Positions 8,541 through 16,942 of a stretch of DNA of 64,000 nt are shown here, one piece after another. Each line of letters begins with the position of its first letter. The stretch's first letter is position 1. The translations under genes and the position numbers were made by a program. The DNA is taken from the NCBI RefSeq assembly GCF_035994185.1, contig NZ_CP108538.1:6947501-7011500 (forward strand), read 5' to 3'. This stretch comes from Streptomyces sp. NBC_01217. Lineage in GTDB: Bacteria > Actinomycetota > Actinomycetes > Streptomycetales > Streptomycetaceae. The notes under the pieces are model-generated. The model was not told the origin of the DNA and made no database searches. It worked only from the letters and a program-made list of their open reading frames with translations.

Positions 8541-9331
8541 ACCCCTGGGCCGTGGAGGCGCTCTGCACCCCGCGTTGCGCCACCGACGCCGGCCCGCGGG
8601 TACCGCTGTCCGTCACCGCCCGCCGCTACGCCTCCCTCGCCACGACGCTGCTGCGCAGCGTGGCCGACGGGGAGCGGCTGTCCGGCCCGGCGACCCTGCG
8701 CCGCCGGGCCGAGGCGGCCCTTACCGACCTCGGCATACGGCTGGAGAGGGCGCCCTGCGCCGAGCCGCTGACAGCCCCCGGGCCCGTCGGCACCCTCGTC
8801 GTGGCCAACCACATCTCCTGGCTCGACGTGGTCGCCCTGCTGGCCGTCGAACCCGAACTGACCCTGCTCGCCAAGCGCGAGGTCGGCACATGGCCCGTGG
8901 TCGGGGCACTCGCCCGGCGCATCGGCACCCGATTCATCGACCGCGAGGGGCTTCGTCAACTGCCGGGTGTGGTCGCCGACCTGGCGGACACCCTGCGCTC
9001 CGGCCGGTCCGTCGTGGTCTTTCCTCAGGCCACCACCTGGTGCACGGTGGCAGGGGGATCCTTCCGGCGCGCCACCTTCCAGGCGGCGATAAACGCGGGC
9101 GCCCCGGTCCGGCCCGTCACGATCGACTACCTCCAGCACGGCAGGCCCAGCACGGTCGCGGCCTTCCTCGGCGACGAGGACTTCGGCACCTGCCTGCGCC
9201 GCGTCGCCGGGGCCCGCGCTCTGTCCGTACGCGTGACCATGCACCGCCCGCTCGCCGGAACGGACCGGCGGACACTGGCCGCCATGGCCCAACAGGCCGT
9301 ATCAGGGTCGGAGTTGCCCAATCATGTCTGA
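8537..9331 (+). CDS. olsA: OlsA-type 1-acyl-glycerol-phosphate/lyso-ornithine-lipid acyltransferase
   Basis: The 264-residue protein belongs to the PlsC family. The catalytic NHISWLD (HX4D) box lies near residue 95. The substrate-binding box is FPQATTW instead of the common FPEGTTS, which is usual for OlsA-like paralogues. In ornithine lipid synthesis it adds the second fatty acid to the hydroxyl of the lyso-lipid made by OlsB. GTG at 8537 overlaps the olsB stop by four bases, which shows translational coupling. The start is fixed by this overlap. The alternative is a general lysophosphatidic acid acyltransferase, but the olsB partner argues against that. Confidence 0.85.
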   Translation: MNPWAVEALCTPRCATDAGPRVPLSVTARRYASLATTLLRSVADGERLSGPATLRRRAEAALTDLGIRLERAPCAEPLTAPGPVGTLVVANHISWLDVVALLAVEPELTLLAKREVGTWPVVGALARRIGTRFIDREGLRQLPGVVADLADTLRSGRSVVVFPQATTWCTVAGGSFRRATFQAAINAGAPVRPVTIDYLQHGRPSTVAAFLGDEDFGTCLRRVAGARALSVRVTMHRPLAGTDRRTLAAMAQQAVSGSELPNHV

Positions 9332-9989
9332 ACTGTTCGACCGACTGGTGGAGTTACTGCAGGCCAGGCTGGACTCGCCCTGGCTGTGGCCGATCGTCTT
9401 CGTGGTGGCCGGCCTGGATGCCCTGCTGCCGCTCATGCCCAGCGAGACCGTCGTCGTCACGGTGGCCGTGCTGTTCGGCGGGGACCTCCCGCACCTGGCG
9501 GTCCTGGCCGCGGTCGCCGCCTGCGGCGCCCTGACCGGCGACTGCGTCGGCCACTGGTGCGGACGCCGCTTCGGACCCCGCGCCGTCGCCCGGCTGATGC
9601 GCGGCGAGAAGGGCCGCCGACGGTACGCATGGGGCCGCGCCATGGTCCACCGGCATGCCTCCACCCTGGTCGTGGCGGCCCGCTTCCTGCCCGGCGGACG
9701 TGTCGCATCCAGCATGTCCACCGGCAGCCTCGGCTTCCCCTTCCGCCGCTTTCTCGTACTGGACGCCACCGGGGCGGGCCTGTGGGCCGTCACCAGCACC
9801 GCCATCGGTTACGTCGGCGGGGCCCGCTTCGGCCACGACCCCGTCAAAGGGCTCCTGCTGGCCTTCGTCCTGGCCCTGGCCGTCGTCGGCCTGATCGAAC
9901 TGGCCCGCAGGCTCTGGATCCGCCGCTCCCGAGCCATCGGCCACGGGTCTGCCCCCGGCCGGCTCGAACACACCGCGCCATCCGACTGA
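9324..9989 (+). CDS. DedA-family membrane protein
   Basis: The 221-residue protein has the DedA/SNARE-associated core: an amphipathic entry segment with DALLPLMPSETVVVTVAVLFGG, then GDCVGHWCGRRFGPRA, and the conserved ARFLPGGRVASSMSTGSLGF. Several membrane segments are predicted at about residues 20-50, 55-80, 135-155 and 175-198. DedA proteins act as lipid scramblases or flippases and support membrane homeostasis. ATG at 9324 overlaps the olsA end by eight bases. As the last gene of the ornithine-lipid operon, it may move the product or its precursor across the membrane; this is an inference. Confidence 0.88.
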   Translation: MSELFDRLVELLQARLDSPWLWPIVFVVAGLDALLPLMPSETVVVTVAVLFGGDLPHLAVLAAVAACGALTGDCVGHWCGRRFGPRAVARLMRGEKGRRRYAWGRAMVHRHASTLVVAARFLPGGRVASSMSTGSLGFPFRRFLVLDATGAGLWAVTSTAIGYVGGARFGHDPVKGLLLAFVLALAVVGLIELARRLWIRRSRAIGHGSAPGRLEHTAPSD

Positions 9990-10168
9990 GGCCGCGAGCC
10001 CGACCCCGAATATCCGCGCAGAATCCGCAAGGCCGTGACCGGGGCGGCAGAATTTCCCTGACGGGCCTACACCGCACGGAAGTTGGCTCGGCCGAAGTCC
10101 TGGTCGAAGCGTCCGGCGAAGTGCTTCGCGAGGCGCTTCCCGGGTGTGAACCTACAGGCGTTCCACCA

Positions 10169-10188
10169 TAATGTCTAGACCAGTATTA
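10169..10188. promoter_or_regulatory. DasR/GntR-like operator, site 1
   Basis: The 20-base element TAATGTCTAGACCAGTATTA is an imperfect palindrome centred on CTAG. Read on the minus strand, it contains ACTGGTCTAGAC, which matches the first 12 positions of the known DasR-responsive (dre) consensus A[C/G]TGGTCTAGACCA[C/G]T; the last four positions differ. It lies about 150 bases upstream of the small ORF and ArsR-type gene. Confidence 0.4.
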
Positions 10189-10289
10189 GTGACTTAGTGT
10201 ATGCGGAACCTTGCGACAGGTGATGCAGATGTGACCTGGGACACAAGATCCTTGACAGCTGGTAGGGCGTTACCGAAAGCTCGTTCATC

Positions 10290-10307
10290 ATTGGTCTGGA
10301 CCACAAT
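10290..10307. promoter_or_regulatory. DasR/GntR-like operator, site 2
   Basis: ATTGGTCTGGACCACAAT is a near-perfect palindrome with 13 of 16 positions equal to the dre consensus. It ends 16 bases before the ATG at 10323, so a bound protein would cover the start region of the first small ORF. Confidence 0.45.
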
Positions 10308-10322
10308 GAATGGGCGGGGTTC

Positions 10323-10460
10323 ATGTTCGATCCGTCGCGCGACTTCGCTGTTTCCGTCATGGCTGTGCTGCTTTCGCGAGGTGAACGCCGGTTGGGAGCA
10401 TCGGAGTTGCTGTCGCAGCCCGGTTCAGCGGTCCTGGTGCGCGAAGGCCGGGTGTGCTGA
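10323..10460 (+). CDS. Small ORF (45 residues) coupled to the ArsR-type regulator
   Basis: ATG at 10323 follows GGGCGGGG. The product starts MFDPSRDFAVSVMAVLLSRG and ends ...VLVREGRVC. No family is recognised. Its TGA (10458-10460) overlaps the ATG of the next gene in a TGATG arrangement, the hallmark of translational coupling, which is the main reason to believe it is translated. Third codon positions are moderately GC-rich. It could be a leader peptide or a small partner of the regulator. Confidence 0.4.
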   Translation: MFDPSRDFAVSVMAVLLSRGERRLGASELLSQPGSAVLVREGRVC

Positions 10461-11437
10461 TGGACCGACAACCTTGCGATGTGCGCCTGGCGTTGTGCGA
10501 ACTGTGGCAGGCATTCGGTGGGATCGCCCTGCTGAGCCGATACGGCCCCGATGTCCCCTGGCCGCACTCGGCCTGGGCCCGCAAGGCACACGGAGCGCTG
10601 ACGCCCCGTCTGAGAGCGGTTGTTGCTCTGTCCCGGCCGCGGGGGCGCATCCCCTCGTTCCTGACCGCGGGCGTCACTTCGCGAAGGGTGAGTGTGGCCG
10701 ATGAGCTCGACGAAATGGTGCGCACACCGCCCGGACTCGTCCGCGACGAACTCGCCCAGGAGTATCCCGAGGCGTTCACCGATCCGCTGATCGCCGCGCT
10801 GATCCGTGACCCCGAGGCACAACTCCACTACCTCGCCGTGGAGTTCGCCAACTTCTGGCGGACCGCCATCGAACCGCGCGGCGCCGGGCTCGCGCGTTCC
10901 CTGGAGGAGGAGATCCTCTTCCGCTCGCGCACCCTGGCGATGAGCGGGGGAGCGGCGCTGCTCCACGACCTCCGGCTCCCGCCCGAGCGCACCAACGGCA
11001 CGGCCCGCCTGACCGTCGTACCGATGCTGCTCGCGGACGACACCCACTGGTGGTCGGTCGCCGACGGCAGGACCGTGGTCTCCTTCGCGGCGCGGGGAGC
11101 CGGCCTCCTGCACGCCGAGCCGGAGAGGGACAGCCCCGCACAGCCACAGCGCGCGGACCGTCTGGCGATCCTGCTGGGCCGGGGCCGCGCTTCCGTCGTC
11201 CGCGAACTGGCCGTACCGATCACCACGTCCGCGCTCGCCGACCATCTGGGACTCGCCGCGAGCACGGTCTCCCAGCATCTGGCGGCCCTCGTGTCCGCCG
11301 GTGTGGTGCAACGCCACCGGGCCGGCACGCGCGTCCTCTACGAGCTCAACCGTGAGGGCGTGACCTTGACGGAGTGCCTGATGAACCAGCAGCCGACAGA
11401 CGTCATGGAGCTGACACACGGACGTGGCATCCGATAG
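10460..11437 (+). CDS. ArsR-type winged-helix regulator with a long N-terminal domain
   Basis: The 325-residue protein has an N-terminal domain like the DUF5937 region common in Streptomyces ArsR proteins (WARKAHGAL, then RIPSFLTAG), and a C-terminal winged helix with ITTSALADHLGLAASTVSQHL as the recognition unit, followed by VQRHRAGTRVLYELN. It should bind DNA as a dimer. No metal-binding CxC pair is visible, so it is unlikely to be a metal sensor. ATG at 10460 is chosen because it overlaps the stop of the small upstream ORF; GTG at 10454 is an alternative. The oxygenase gene starts 227 bases downstream, so it is the likely local regulator. Confidence 0.8.
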   Translation: MDRQPCDVRLALCELWQAFGGIALLSRYGPDVPWPHSAWARKAHGALTPRLRAVVALSRPRGRIPSFLTAGVTSRRVSVADELDEMVRTPPGLVRDELAQEYPEAFTDPLIAALIRDPEAQLHYLAVEFANFWRTAIEPRGAGLARSLEEEILFRSRTLAMSGGAALLHDLRLPPERTNGTARLTVVPMLLADDTHWWSVADGRTVVSFAARGAGLLHAEPERDSPAQPQRADRLAILLGRGRASVVRELAVPITTSALADHLGLAASTVSQHLAALVSAGVVQRHRAGTRVLYELNREGVTLTECLMNQQPTDVMELTHGRGIR

Positions 11438-11664
11438 CGCATGCACCGCAGACCACCCCTGCGCAGCGTCGCGCAACTGCGACGATTCGGCGCACACCGA
11501 AAGGCTTGTTCCCTGCCCTGTGTTCGACAAAAGTCGAGGTGGGAACCGCTCGACCGGAGGACCGCGAAGACGTGGGCCGGCCACATGGAGCCGTTCGCGA
11601 CGCGACGGCACGCCTCCCGCCCGGTCCGCCAAGCCCCTGAGACCTTTTGCCCTGGAGTGATTGC

Positions 11665-12729
11665 ATGCCGACGCCTGCCCGATATCTGCATCGAGCCCCT
11701 TCGGACCTCCCGTATTTCAGCGCTGACGGTGAGTCCTATCTGGCGCAGACACCGCTGAGGGACATCAAGAAGTCGCGCGAACTCCGCGTGCTCTCCGAAG
11801 AGGACTTCTCCTTCTGGCAGACCTACGGCTACGTCATCGTGCGGGAGGCGATTCCCGCTGCCGCCGCAAAGCGTCTGCTCGATTTCACCTGGGATTTCCA
11901 GGGGCTGGATCCGGCACGGCCCGACAGCTGGTACGAGGACAGGCCGTTCCGGTCGGACCTCGACAGGGAGCTCCATGTCTATGGATTCGTCGAGGCGTAC
12001 CACCACCAGCTCATATGGGACAGCCGTCAGGCGCAGCGGGTCTATGACGCATTCGTGGACGTGTGGGACTGCGAAGAGCTGTGGGTGACCCTGGACCGGC
12101 TCAATCTCAACCCGCCCAATGTCAAGAACCGCGACCGCGCGCTCATCGCGCCCACGGACAAGGGTTTTGACATCGAACTCCACTGGGATGTCGACACCAC
12201 GCTCAGTGTTCTGCCGCAGCGGGTCCAGGGGATCGTCGCGCTGAACGACACCCAGCCGGAGCTGGGCGGCTTCCAGTGCTCGCCGGAGCTGTTCCGGCGG
12301 TTCGAGCAGTGGAAGGTGGCCCAGCCGGCGGACCGGGATCCCATCAGGCCGGACGTCGACCGGGCGGAGTTCCCCGTGGTCCGGCCGCAGCTCCAGGCCG
12401 GTGACCTGCTGATCTGGAACGGTCTGCTCGCGCACGGCGTGGCACGCAACACCTCGGAGAACGGGGTTCGTGCCGTTCAGTACCTCTCCATGATGCCCGC
12501 TCTGGAGGCGCACGACGATCTGCGGCAGTCCCGGGTCGAGTCATGGCGTCACCTCGCCACCCCGGACTGGAACCAGACGCTGGTCGGCGACGCCACGAAG
12601 CATGAATCCCTTCGGTACAAAACGGCCGCGCTGAACGAGCTCGGCGAGAGGCTGCTGGGGCTCACCTCATGGAACGGTCAAGAATTCGAACGGTCGACCG
12701 GAGAACCGGCATGCGTAGAATCTGCCTGA
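11665..12729 (+). CDS. Phytanoyl-CoA-dioxygenase-family Fe(II)/2-oxoglutarate oxygenase
   Basis: The 354-residue product carries the facial triad of the PhyH family: HWDVD near residue 175 supplies His and Asp, GLLAHGVARN near residue 255 supplies the second His, and GVRAVQY the 2-oxoglutarate-binding Arg. The entry FWQTYGYVIVREAIPA is the usual PhyH opening. Such enzymes hydroxylate, halogenate or cyclise small molecules and are frequent in natural product pathways. ATG at 11665 follows CTGGAGTGATTGC. The next gene overlaps by 19 bases, so it is co-translated with the DUF6271-like protein. The substrate is unknown, perhaps an amino-acid derivative given the decarboxylase in the locus. Confidence 0.85.
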   Translation: MPTPARYLHRAPSDLPYFSADGESYLAQTPLRDIKKSRELRVLSEEDFSFWQTYGYVIVREAIPAAAAKRLLDFTWDFQGLDPARPDSWYEDRPFRSDLDRELHVYGFVEAYHHQLIWDSRQAQRVYDAFVDVWDCEELWVTLDRLNLNPPNVKNRDRALIAPTDKGFDIELHWDVDTTLSVLPQRVQGIVALNDTQPELGGFQCSPELFRRFEQWKVAQPADRDPIRPDVDRAEFPVVRPQLQAGDLLIWNGLLAHGVARNTSENGVRAVQYLSMMPALEAHDDLRQSRVESWRHLATPDWNQTLVGDATKHESLRYKTAALNELGERLLGLTSWNGQEFERSTGEPACVESA

Positions 12730-14024
12730 CCCTTCCCACGAACAGGGCATGCGCCGCGACGATATCGGCCATCGGTGAGGAAGCGGATTACGCGGCCGCC
12801 CACTTCGATGTCGAGGTGCACCTGCTGATCCTGGACTCCTCCGACGACGAGACATTTGCCGAGCACGCCCGGACGGTGGCCGAGGAGCGCCGAGCGCCGA
12901 ATGTGATCGTGCATCATCTCGGCGAGGCCGAACAGCGCGACTTTCTGCAGCGGGTGATCCATCGTTCCGGTGTCCTCAAGCCGGATCTGATGCTCGATCT
13001 CATGCTCCCCGCCGATGTCTCCTACGGTGCCTGCACCAACCGCGCATTCCTGATCGCCGGTGCGCTCGGATGCCGGTCGGTACACCGCAGGGACTCGGAC
13101 AGCACCTATCAGATCCTCGACGGTGAGCCGGTCTTTCCCATTCACCATGAGCTCACCTCACTCGGCAAGCCCGCGAGCGACGCTGCGAGCGGCGTGTCCG
13201 AGACGGTGCTGGACCAGGAGCACGCACACAAGCCGGTGGCGATGGTGGGCAGTTCCTTCGTCGGCGAGCTGTCGGTGGACATCGGAGAGATCTCCCGGCT
13301 GGACAGCGGCATCTACTACGACGTCGTCAGCCTGTGGGCGCCCCGTGACTGGCCGGACGAGGAGAAGAGGGAACTGGTCGACGAGTCGTTCCGGGGGGCG
13401 GGCACCGAACCGTTCACCGGCGACCACTCGACCCTCACCCATGTCGACCCCATGCGCGTGGACATGTGCAACATCAGCTTTTTGCACGAGGTGTACGAGC
13501 GCGTACCACTGCCGCCCGCGACCGACACCATCGGCAGCGACTACTTCCTCATGCACCTGGTGTACGACGGCACATTGCCCGGCGTCCTGCACAACCGCAA
13601 CATCGTCAACTTCTACACGGCCGAACGCAGAACCGACGCCGGATTCGCGGCCTACCAACTGCGGTTGACGAAGTTCTTCCTGTCGATGCTCTACTTCAAT
13701 TTCATCTACGACAGGATGGCGGCGGCCGGCTCGTCACTGCTGGACGGCGGCCATCGCGTCCGGCCGGACGCGGTCGTCGAACTCGCCACGGAGGCCGCCC
13801 GGCTGGACCGGGAGGAGAACGTACACCGGCTGGACGTCCTCGACCGCTCCTACCGGAAACTGGGCGGCAGATACGCCGAGTTCGCCGACCGCCTGACTTC
13901 GCTGGGACCGCGGCTGCTCGAAGAGGCCCAGGAGGACATCGAGGACTTCGCACTGCTGACCGAGGCGTGGGAACCCCTGGTACGGGCGAGCAGGACCACG
14001 CCCGTCCACCGGACCGGCCGGTAG
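12711..14024 (+). CDS. DUF6271-like protein, possible GT-A glycosyltransferase fold
   Basis: The 437-residue protein begins RRICLTLPTNRACAATISAI and VEVHLLILDSSDDETFAEH, which resembles the first Rossmann half of family-2 glycosyltransferases. LPADVSYGACTNRAFLIAGA and RSVHRRDSDSTYQ follow; DSD could act as a DxD metal/nucleotide motif. I associate it with DUF6271 from memory. The C-terminal third is helical with many charged residues. ATG at 12711 has a GGAG site seven bases upstream and lies inside the preceding gene. No biochemical role is known to me. The tight coupling to an oxygenase and a PLP decarboxylase suggests a small-molecule biosynthetic step. Confidence 0.6.
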   Translation: MRRICLTLPTNRACAATISAIGEEADYAAAHFDVEVHLLILDSSDDETFAEHARTVAEERRAPNVIVHHLGEAEQRDFLQRVIHRSGVLKPDLMLDLMLPADVSYGACTNRAFLIAGALGCRSVHRRDSDSTYQILDGEPVFPIHHELTSLGKPASDAASGVSETVLDQEHAHKPVAMVGSSFVGELSVDIGEISRLDSGIYYDVVSLWAPRDWPDEEKRELVDESFRGAGTEPFTGDHSTLTHVDPMRVDMCNISFLHEVYERVPLPPATDTIGSDYFLMHLVYDGTLPGVLHNRNIVNFYTAERRTDAGFAAYQLRLTKFFLSMLYFNFIYDRMAAAGSSLLDGGHRVRPDAVVELATEAARLDREENVHRLDVLDRSYRKLGGRYAEFADRLTSLGPRLLEEAQEDIEDFALLTEAWEPLVRASRTTPVHRTGR

Positions 14025-14044
14025 TTGGGCCCGGAAATCTCATC

Positions 14045-15214
14045 ATGCACCTGAACGCGCCCATGCGTGCAGCCCTGGCGGCGGCCTCCGAGGACCGGAT
14101 CGTCTTCGATCTCGGCGGGATCGAAGCCCAATACGACTCCCTGCTGGCGGAGTTGCCCGACATCTCCGTCCGCTTCGCGATGAAGGCCTGTCCGGTGGAC
14201 GAGGTTCTCGCCTGTCTGGCGCAGAGGGGCTCCGGTTTCGACGCGGCGAGTCCCAATGAGATCGCGCAGGCTCTGAGAACCGGCGTGCCGGTCAGCAGGA
14301 TTCATTACGGCAACACCATCAAGTCGGACCGGAACATCGTCGACGCGTACCGTCTCGGCGTCAGGGACTTCGCGACCGACAGCACGCAGGACGTGGCGGC
14401 CATCGCGGCCCACGCCGCCGGATCCCGTGTGTTCTGCCGACTGGCCACCAGCGGAGACGGGGCGCTCTGGGGGCTCAGCCGGAAGTTCGGCTGCTCGGCG
14501 GCCGACGCGGTGCTCGTGATGGAAGCGGCACACTCGGCAGGACTGACGCCCTCGGGCCTGTCCGTGCACGTCGGCTCGCAGCAGATGACGTCCGACGCCT
14601 GGCAGGACGCCTTCGAGCGCCTTGCCGACGTGCTCACGTCCCTGAACGCCCGGGGGATCTTCCCGGACCACATCAATCTCGGCGGAGGCCTCCCCGCGCT
14701 CGGCTATCTGGACAACCGGGGCAGGCCGCTGGATCCCCCGGTCGACAAGATATTCGCCGTGATCCGGGAGGGCATGCAGCAGCTCCGGGCCGTATCGGAA
14801 TCCCCGCTCGCATTCATCATGGAGCCGGGACGCCACCTGATCGCCGACCACGGTGCGATCAGGGCCCATGTGTCACGGCTGTCGTCCAGAGAGCAGATCG
14901 ACGGCGAGCGTGAGCACTGGCTGTACCTGAGCTGCGGGAAGTTCAACGGCCTTTACGAGATGGACCAGTTGCAGTACCGGCTGGTGTTTCCCTCTCATGC
15001 CGGCGGTGAGCATGTTCCGGCTGTTGTCGCGGGCCCCACATGCGACAGCGACGACGGTTACGCCCATGAGCACAACCGTGTGTCCGTGCCCGCGTCCGCG
15101 GCATCGGGGGATCCGGTCTGGATACTCTCCTGCGGCGCGTACGCCATCGGTTACATGACCCAAGGGTTCAACGGTTTCAATCCACTTCCGTACACATGGA
15201 TACGCGGCGAGTAG
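14045..15214 (+). CDS. Fold-III PLP-dependent decarboxylase (ornithine/DAP/arginine type)
   Basis: The 389-residue protein has all landmarks of the alanine-racemase-fold decarboxylases: PLP lysine in RFAMKACP (Lys47), HVGSQ, the glycine loop NLGGGLPALGY, MEPGRHLIAD, the second-subunit GPTCDSDD loop and the final SCGAYAIGYMTQGFNGFNP. Lengths and motifs fit ornithine or diaminopimelate-like decarboxylases, but the substrate pocket cannot be assigned by eye. ATG at 14045 is 20 bases after the previous stop. A GNAT starts immediately after its TAG, so the amine it makes may be acylated next. The alternative is a carrier-protein-bound substrate, as for BtrK, which would explain the phosphopantetheinyl transferase nearby. 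Confidence 0.85.
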   Translation: MHLNAPMRAALAAASEDRIVFDLGGIEAQYDSLLAELPDISVRFAMKACPVDEVLACLAQRGSGFDAASPNEIAQALRTGVPVSRIHYGNTIKSDRNIVDAYRLGVRDFATDSTQDVAAIAAHAAGSRVFCRLATSGDGALWGLSRKFGCSAADAVLVMEAAHSAGLTPSGLSVHVGSQQMTSDAWQDAFERLADVLTSLNARGIFPDHINLGGGLPALGYLDNRGRPLDPPVDKIFAVIREGMQQLRAVSESPLAFIMEPGRHLIADHGAIRAHVSRLSSREQIDGEREHWLYLSCGKFNGLYEMDQLQYRLVFPSHAGGEHVPAVVAGPTCDSDDGYAHEHNRVSVPASAASGDPVWILSCGAYAIGYMTQGFNGFNPLPYTWIRGE

Positions 15215-15784
15215 ATGGATCACGACGTGCGCATACGGCACATCTCCGATGGTGACTGGGACGGCATCACTGCGCTCGAAGCGAGCGTGTACACCGACCA
15301 CGGACTGTCGGAGGGACGGGCGGCGCTGCAGTCCCGGGCCCATGCCTCACCAGGGACCTGTTTCGTTCTCGACAGCGGGCGGCGGATAGCGGGATACCTG
15401 CTGGCACTGCCCTACCCGATGTTCGAGTACCCGGATCTGGACCGGACGGAGGACGTCATCTTCCATTCCCGGAACCTGCATCTGCACGATCTCGTCGTCG
15501 CCGAAGAATTCCGCGGAAGAGGCCTGGCGAAGAGACTGCTGCACCATTTCACGGCAACGGCCGGGTCGAAGGGGTACGAGGGAATCTCCCTGATCGCCGT
15601 CTCGGGCAGCGCCACCTTCTGGTCGGCAAACGGATACCGGGCCCACCACGACGTCGCGCCGCCCAGGAGTTACGGCGCGGACGCGGTGTACATGTCCCGG
15701 TCGGTACCGGGCGGCCGCACCAGGAACACGAACCTCGCCGATGAACCATTGTGCACGGCACCTCTGAAAGACGAAGTGGGCTGA
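15215..15784 (+). CDS. GNAT-family N-acetyltransferase
   Basis: The 189-residue protein has a standard GNAT core: HDLVVAEEFRGRGLAKRLL provides the R/Q-x-x-G-x-G/A acetyl-CoA loop (RGRGLA) and SGSATFWSANGYRAHHD the C-terminal signature. Its ATG follows the TAG of the decarboxylase gene with no gap, so translation is coupled and the two products probably act in sequence on an amine. Alternatively it protects the producer by acetylating the final product. The MFS exporter gene starts seven bases downstream. Confidence 0.85.
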   Translation: MDHDVRIRHISDGDWDGITALEASVYTDHGLSEGRAALQSRAHASPGTCFVLDSGRRIAGYLLALPYPMFEYPDLDRTEDVIFHSRNLHLHDLVVAEEFRGRGLAKRLLHHFTATAGSKGYEGISLIAVSGSATFWSANGYRAHHDVAPPRSYGADAVYMSRSVPGGRTRNTNLADEPLCTAPLKDEVG

Positions 15785-15790
15785 TCTCAC

Positions 15791-16942
15791 ATGTTTGGCA
15801 TTCACGATCAATTTCGCCGGGCACAGCTCGCGATCGCGGCGTTGTTCTGTTTTCTCGGGTTCCAGTACGCCACCTGGGCCTCGCGGCTCCCCGCGATCAA
15901 GGCACGGCTCGACCTGACGGAAGCGGAACTGGGTCTGTTGCTGATGGCCTGCGGGGCCGGGGCGGCAGCGTCGTTCCCCCTGGTGGCGATGTTGATGAAG
16001 CGGCTGGGATCCCGGCGCCTGGCGTTTGTGTCCGCCATCTGTCTGAGCGTCCTCCTGCTTGCGCTGGCTGTGGCACCGAACTACCCGGTCGCACTGCTGA
16101 TCATCTGCTGTGACGGTGTCGCCGTCGGAAGCCTGAATGTCGCCATGAACGCGCAGGGGGCTGCCCTCGAAGTCAAGTACCAGCGCACCGCGATGGCCAA
16201 ACTGCATGCGACATTCAGTGCGGGATCCTTGTTCGCAGCGCTTCTCGCATCGGGCATGAATGCGCTGACCCCGGCCGTCTCGGCGCATTTCGGTGTGGCC
16301 ACCGTCATTCTGTTGCTGCTGGTCGGACTCACACAGTCGGGATTGCTGACGGAGGACCAGCAGGCACCGAAGAAGAGCCGCCGCAAGCTGACCAGGCCCT
16401 CGCGCGTGACGATATGGATGGGCTGCGCGATGGTGTTCGGCACGGTGACCGAAGGCGCCATGAACGACTGGTCCGCGCTCTATATGAAGGACGTCGTCAA
16501 CGCGACGGCGGAACTGGCGCCCATGGGCATCGCGGTGGTCTCGGTCATGATGGTGCTGGCCCGCATCTTCGCCGACGGCTGGCGCAGCCGCTGGGGCGAC
16601 GGACGCATCGTCCGCGTCGGCAGCGCGGTGGCCGGCGCGGGTCTTGCGCTCGCGCTGCTGGCCGGCGGCGTGGTCCCGACCCTCATCGGGTTCGCCTGTG
16701 TCGGGCTGGGCGTCGCAGCAGTGACACCGTGCATCTATGTGGCCGCCGCGGGACAGGGCACGGACGCACTGGCCCTGGTCGCCGCCATGGGAACAACGGG
16801 TCTGCTGGCCGGACCCGCGGTGATCGGCTTCATAGCGAGCGCCAGCAGCCTGGTGTGGGGCATGGGCGCCGTCGCAGCCTCGGCCGTCCTCGTATCCCTG
16901 TGTGCCACACAGATCCGCTGGCCGAGGCTTGCCGAGTCCTGA
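15791..16942 (+). CDS. MFS transporter, probable exporter of the locus product
   Basis: The 383-residue protein has 12 hydrophobic segments. The opening FLGFQYATWASRLPAIKARLDLTEAELGLLL and the central charged loop EDQQAPKKSRRKLTRPSR between TM6 and TM7 resemble the FucP/YbjJ-like inner-membrane group of the major facilitator superfamily. The mid-protein EGAMNDWSALY is also typical of that group. It sits directly after the GNAT gene in the same transcript and is the only transporter of the locus, so export of the locus product is likely but not proven. Confidence 0.85.
   Translation: MFGIHDQFRRAQLAIAALFCFLGFQYATWASRLPAIKARLDLTEAELGLLLMACGAGAAASFPLVAMLMKRLGSRRLAFVSAICLSVLLLALAVAPNYPVALLIICCDGVAVGSLNVAMNAQGAALEVKYQRTAMAKLHATFSAGSLFAALLASGMNALTPAVSAHFGVATVILLLLVGLTQSGLLTEDQQAPKKSRRKLTRPSRVTIWMGCAMVFGTVTEGAMNDWSALYMKDVVNATAELAPMGIAVVSVMMVLARIFADGWRSRWGDGRIVRVGSAVAGAGLALALLAGGVVPTLIGFACVGLGVAAVTPCIYVAAAGQGTDALALVAAMGTTGLLAGPAVIGFIASASSLVWGMGAVAASAVLVSLCATQIRWPRLAES

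Larger units (their letters stand above)
9990..10322. other. Regulatory gap with two palindromes
   Basis: No gene is visible. The DNA is clearly less GC-rich than its surroundings after about 10160 and contains two DasR-like palindromes (listed separately), followed by the start of a small ORF at 10323. This is the likely promoter zone of the accessory locus that follows. Confidence 0.55.
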
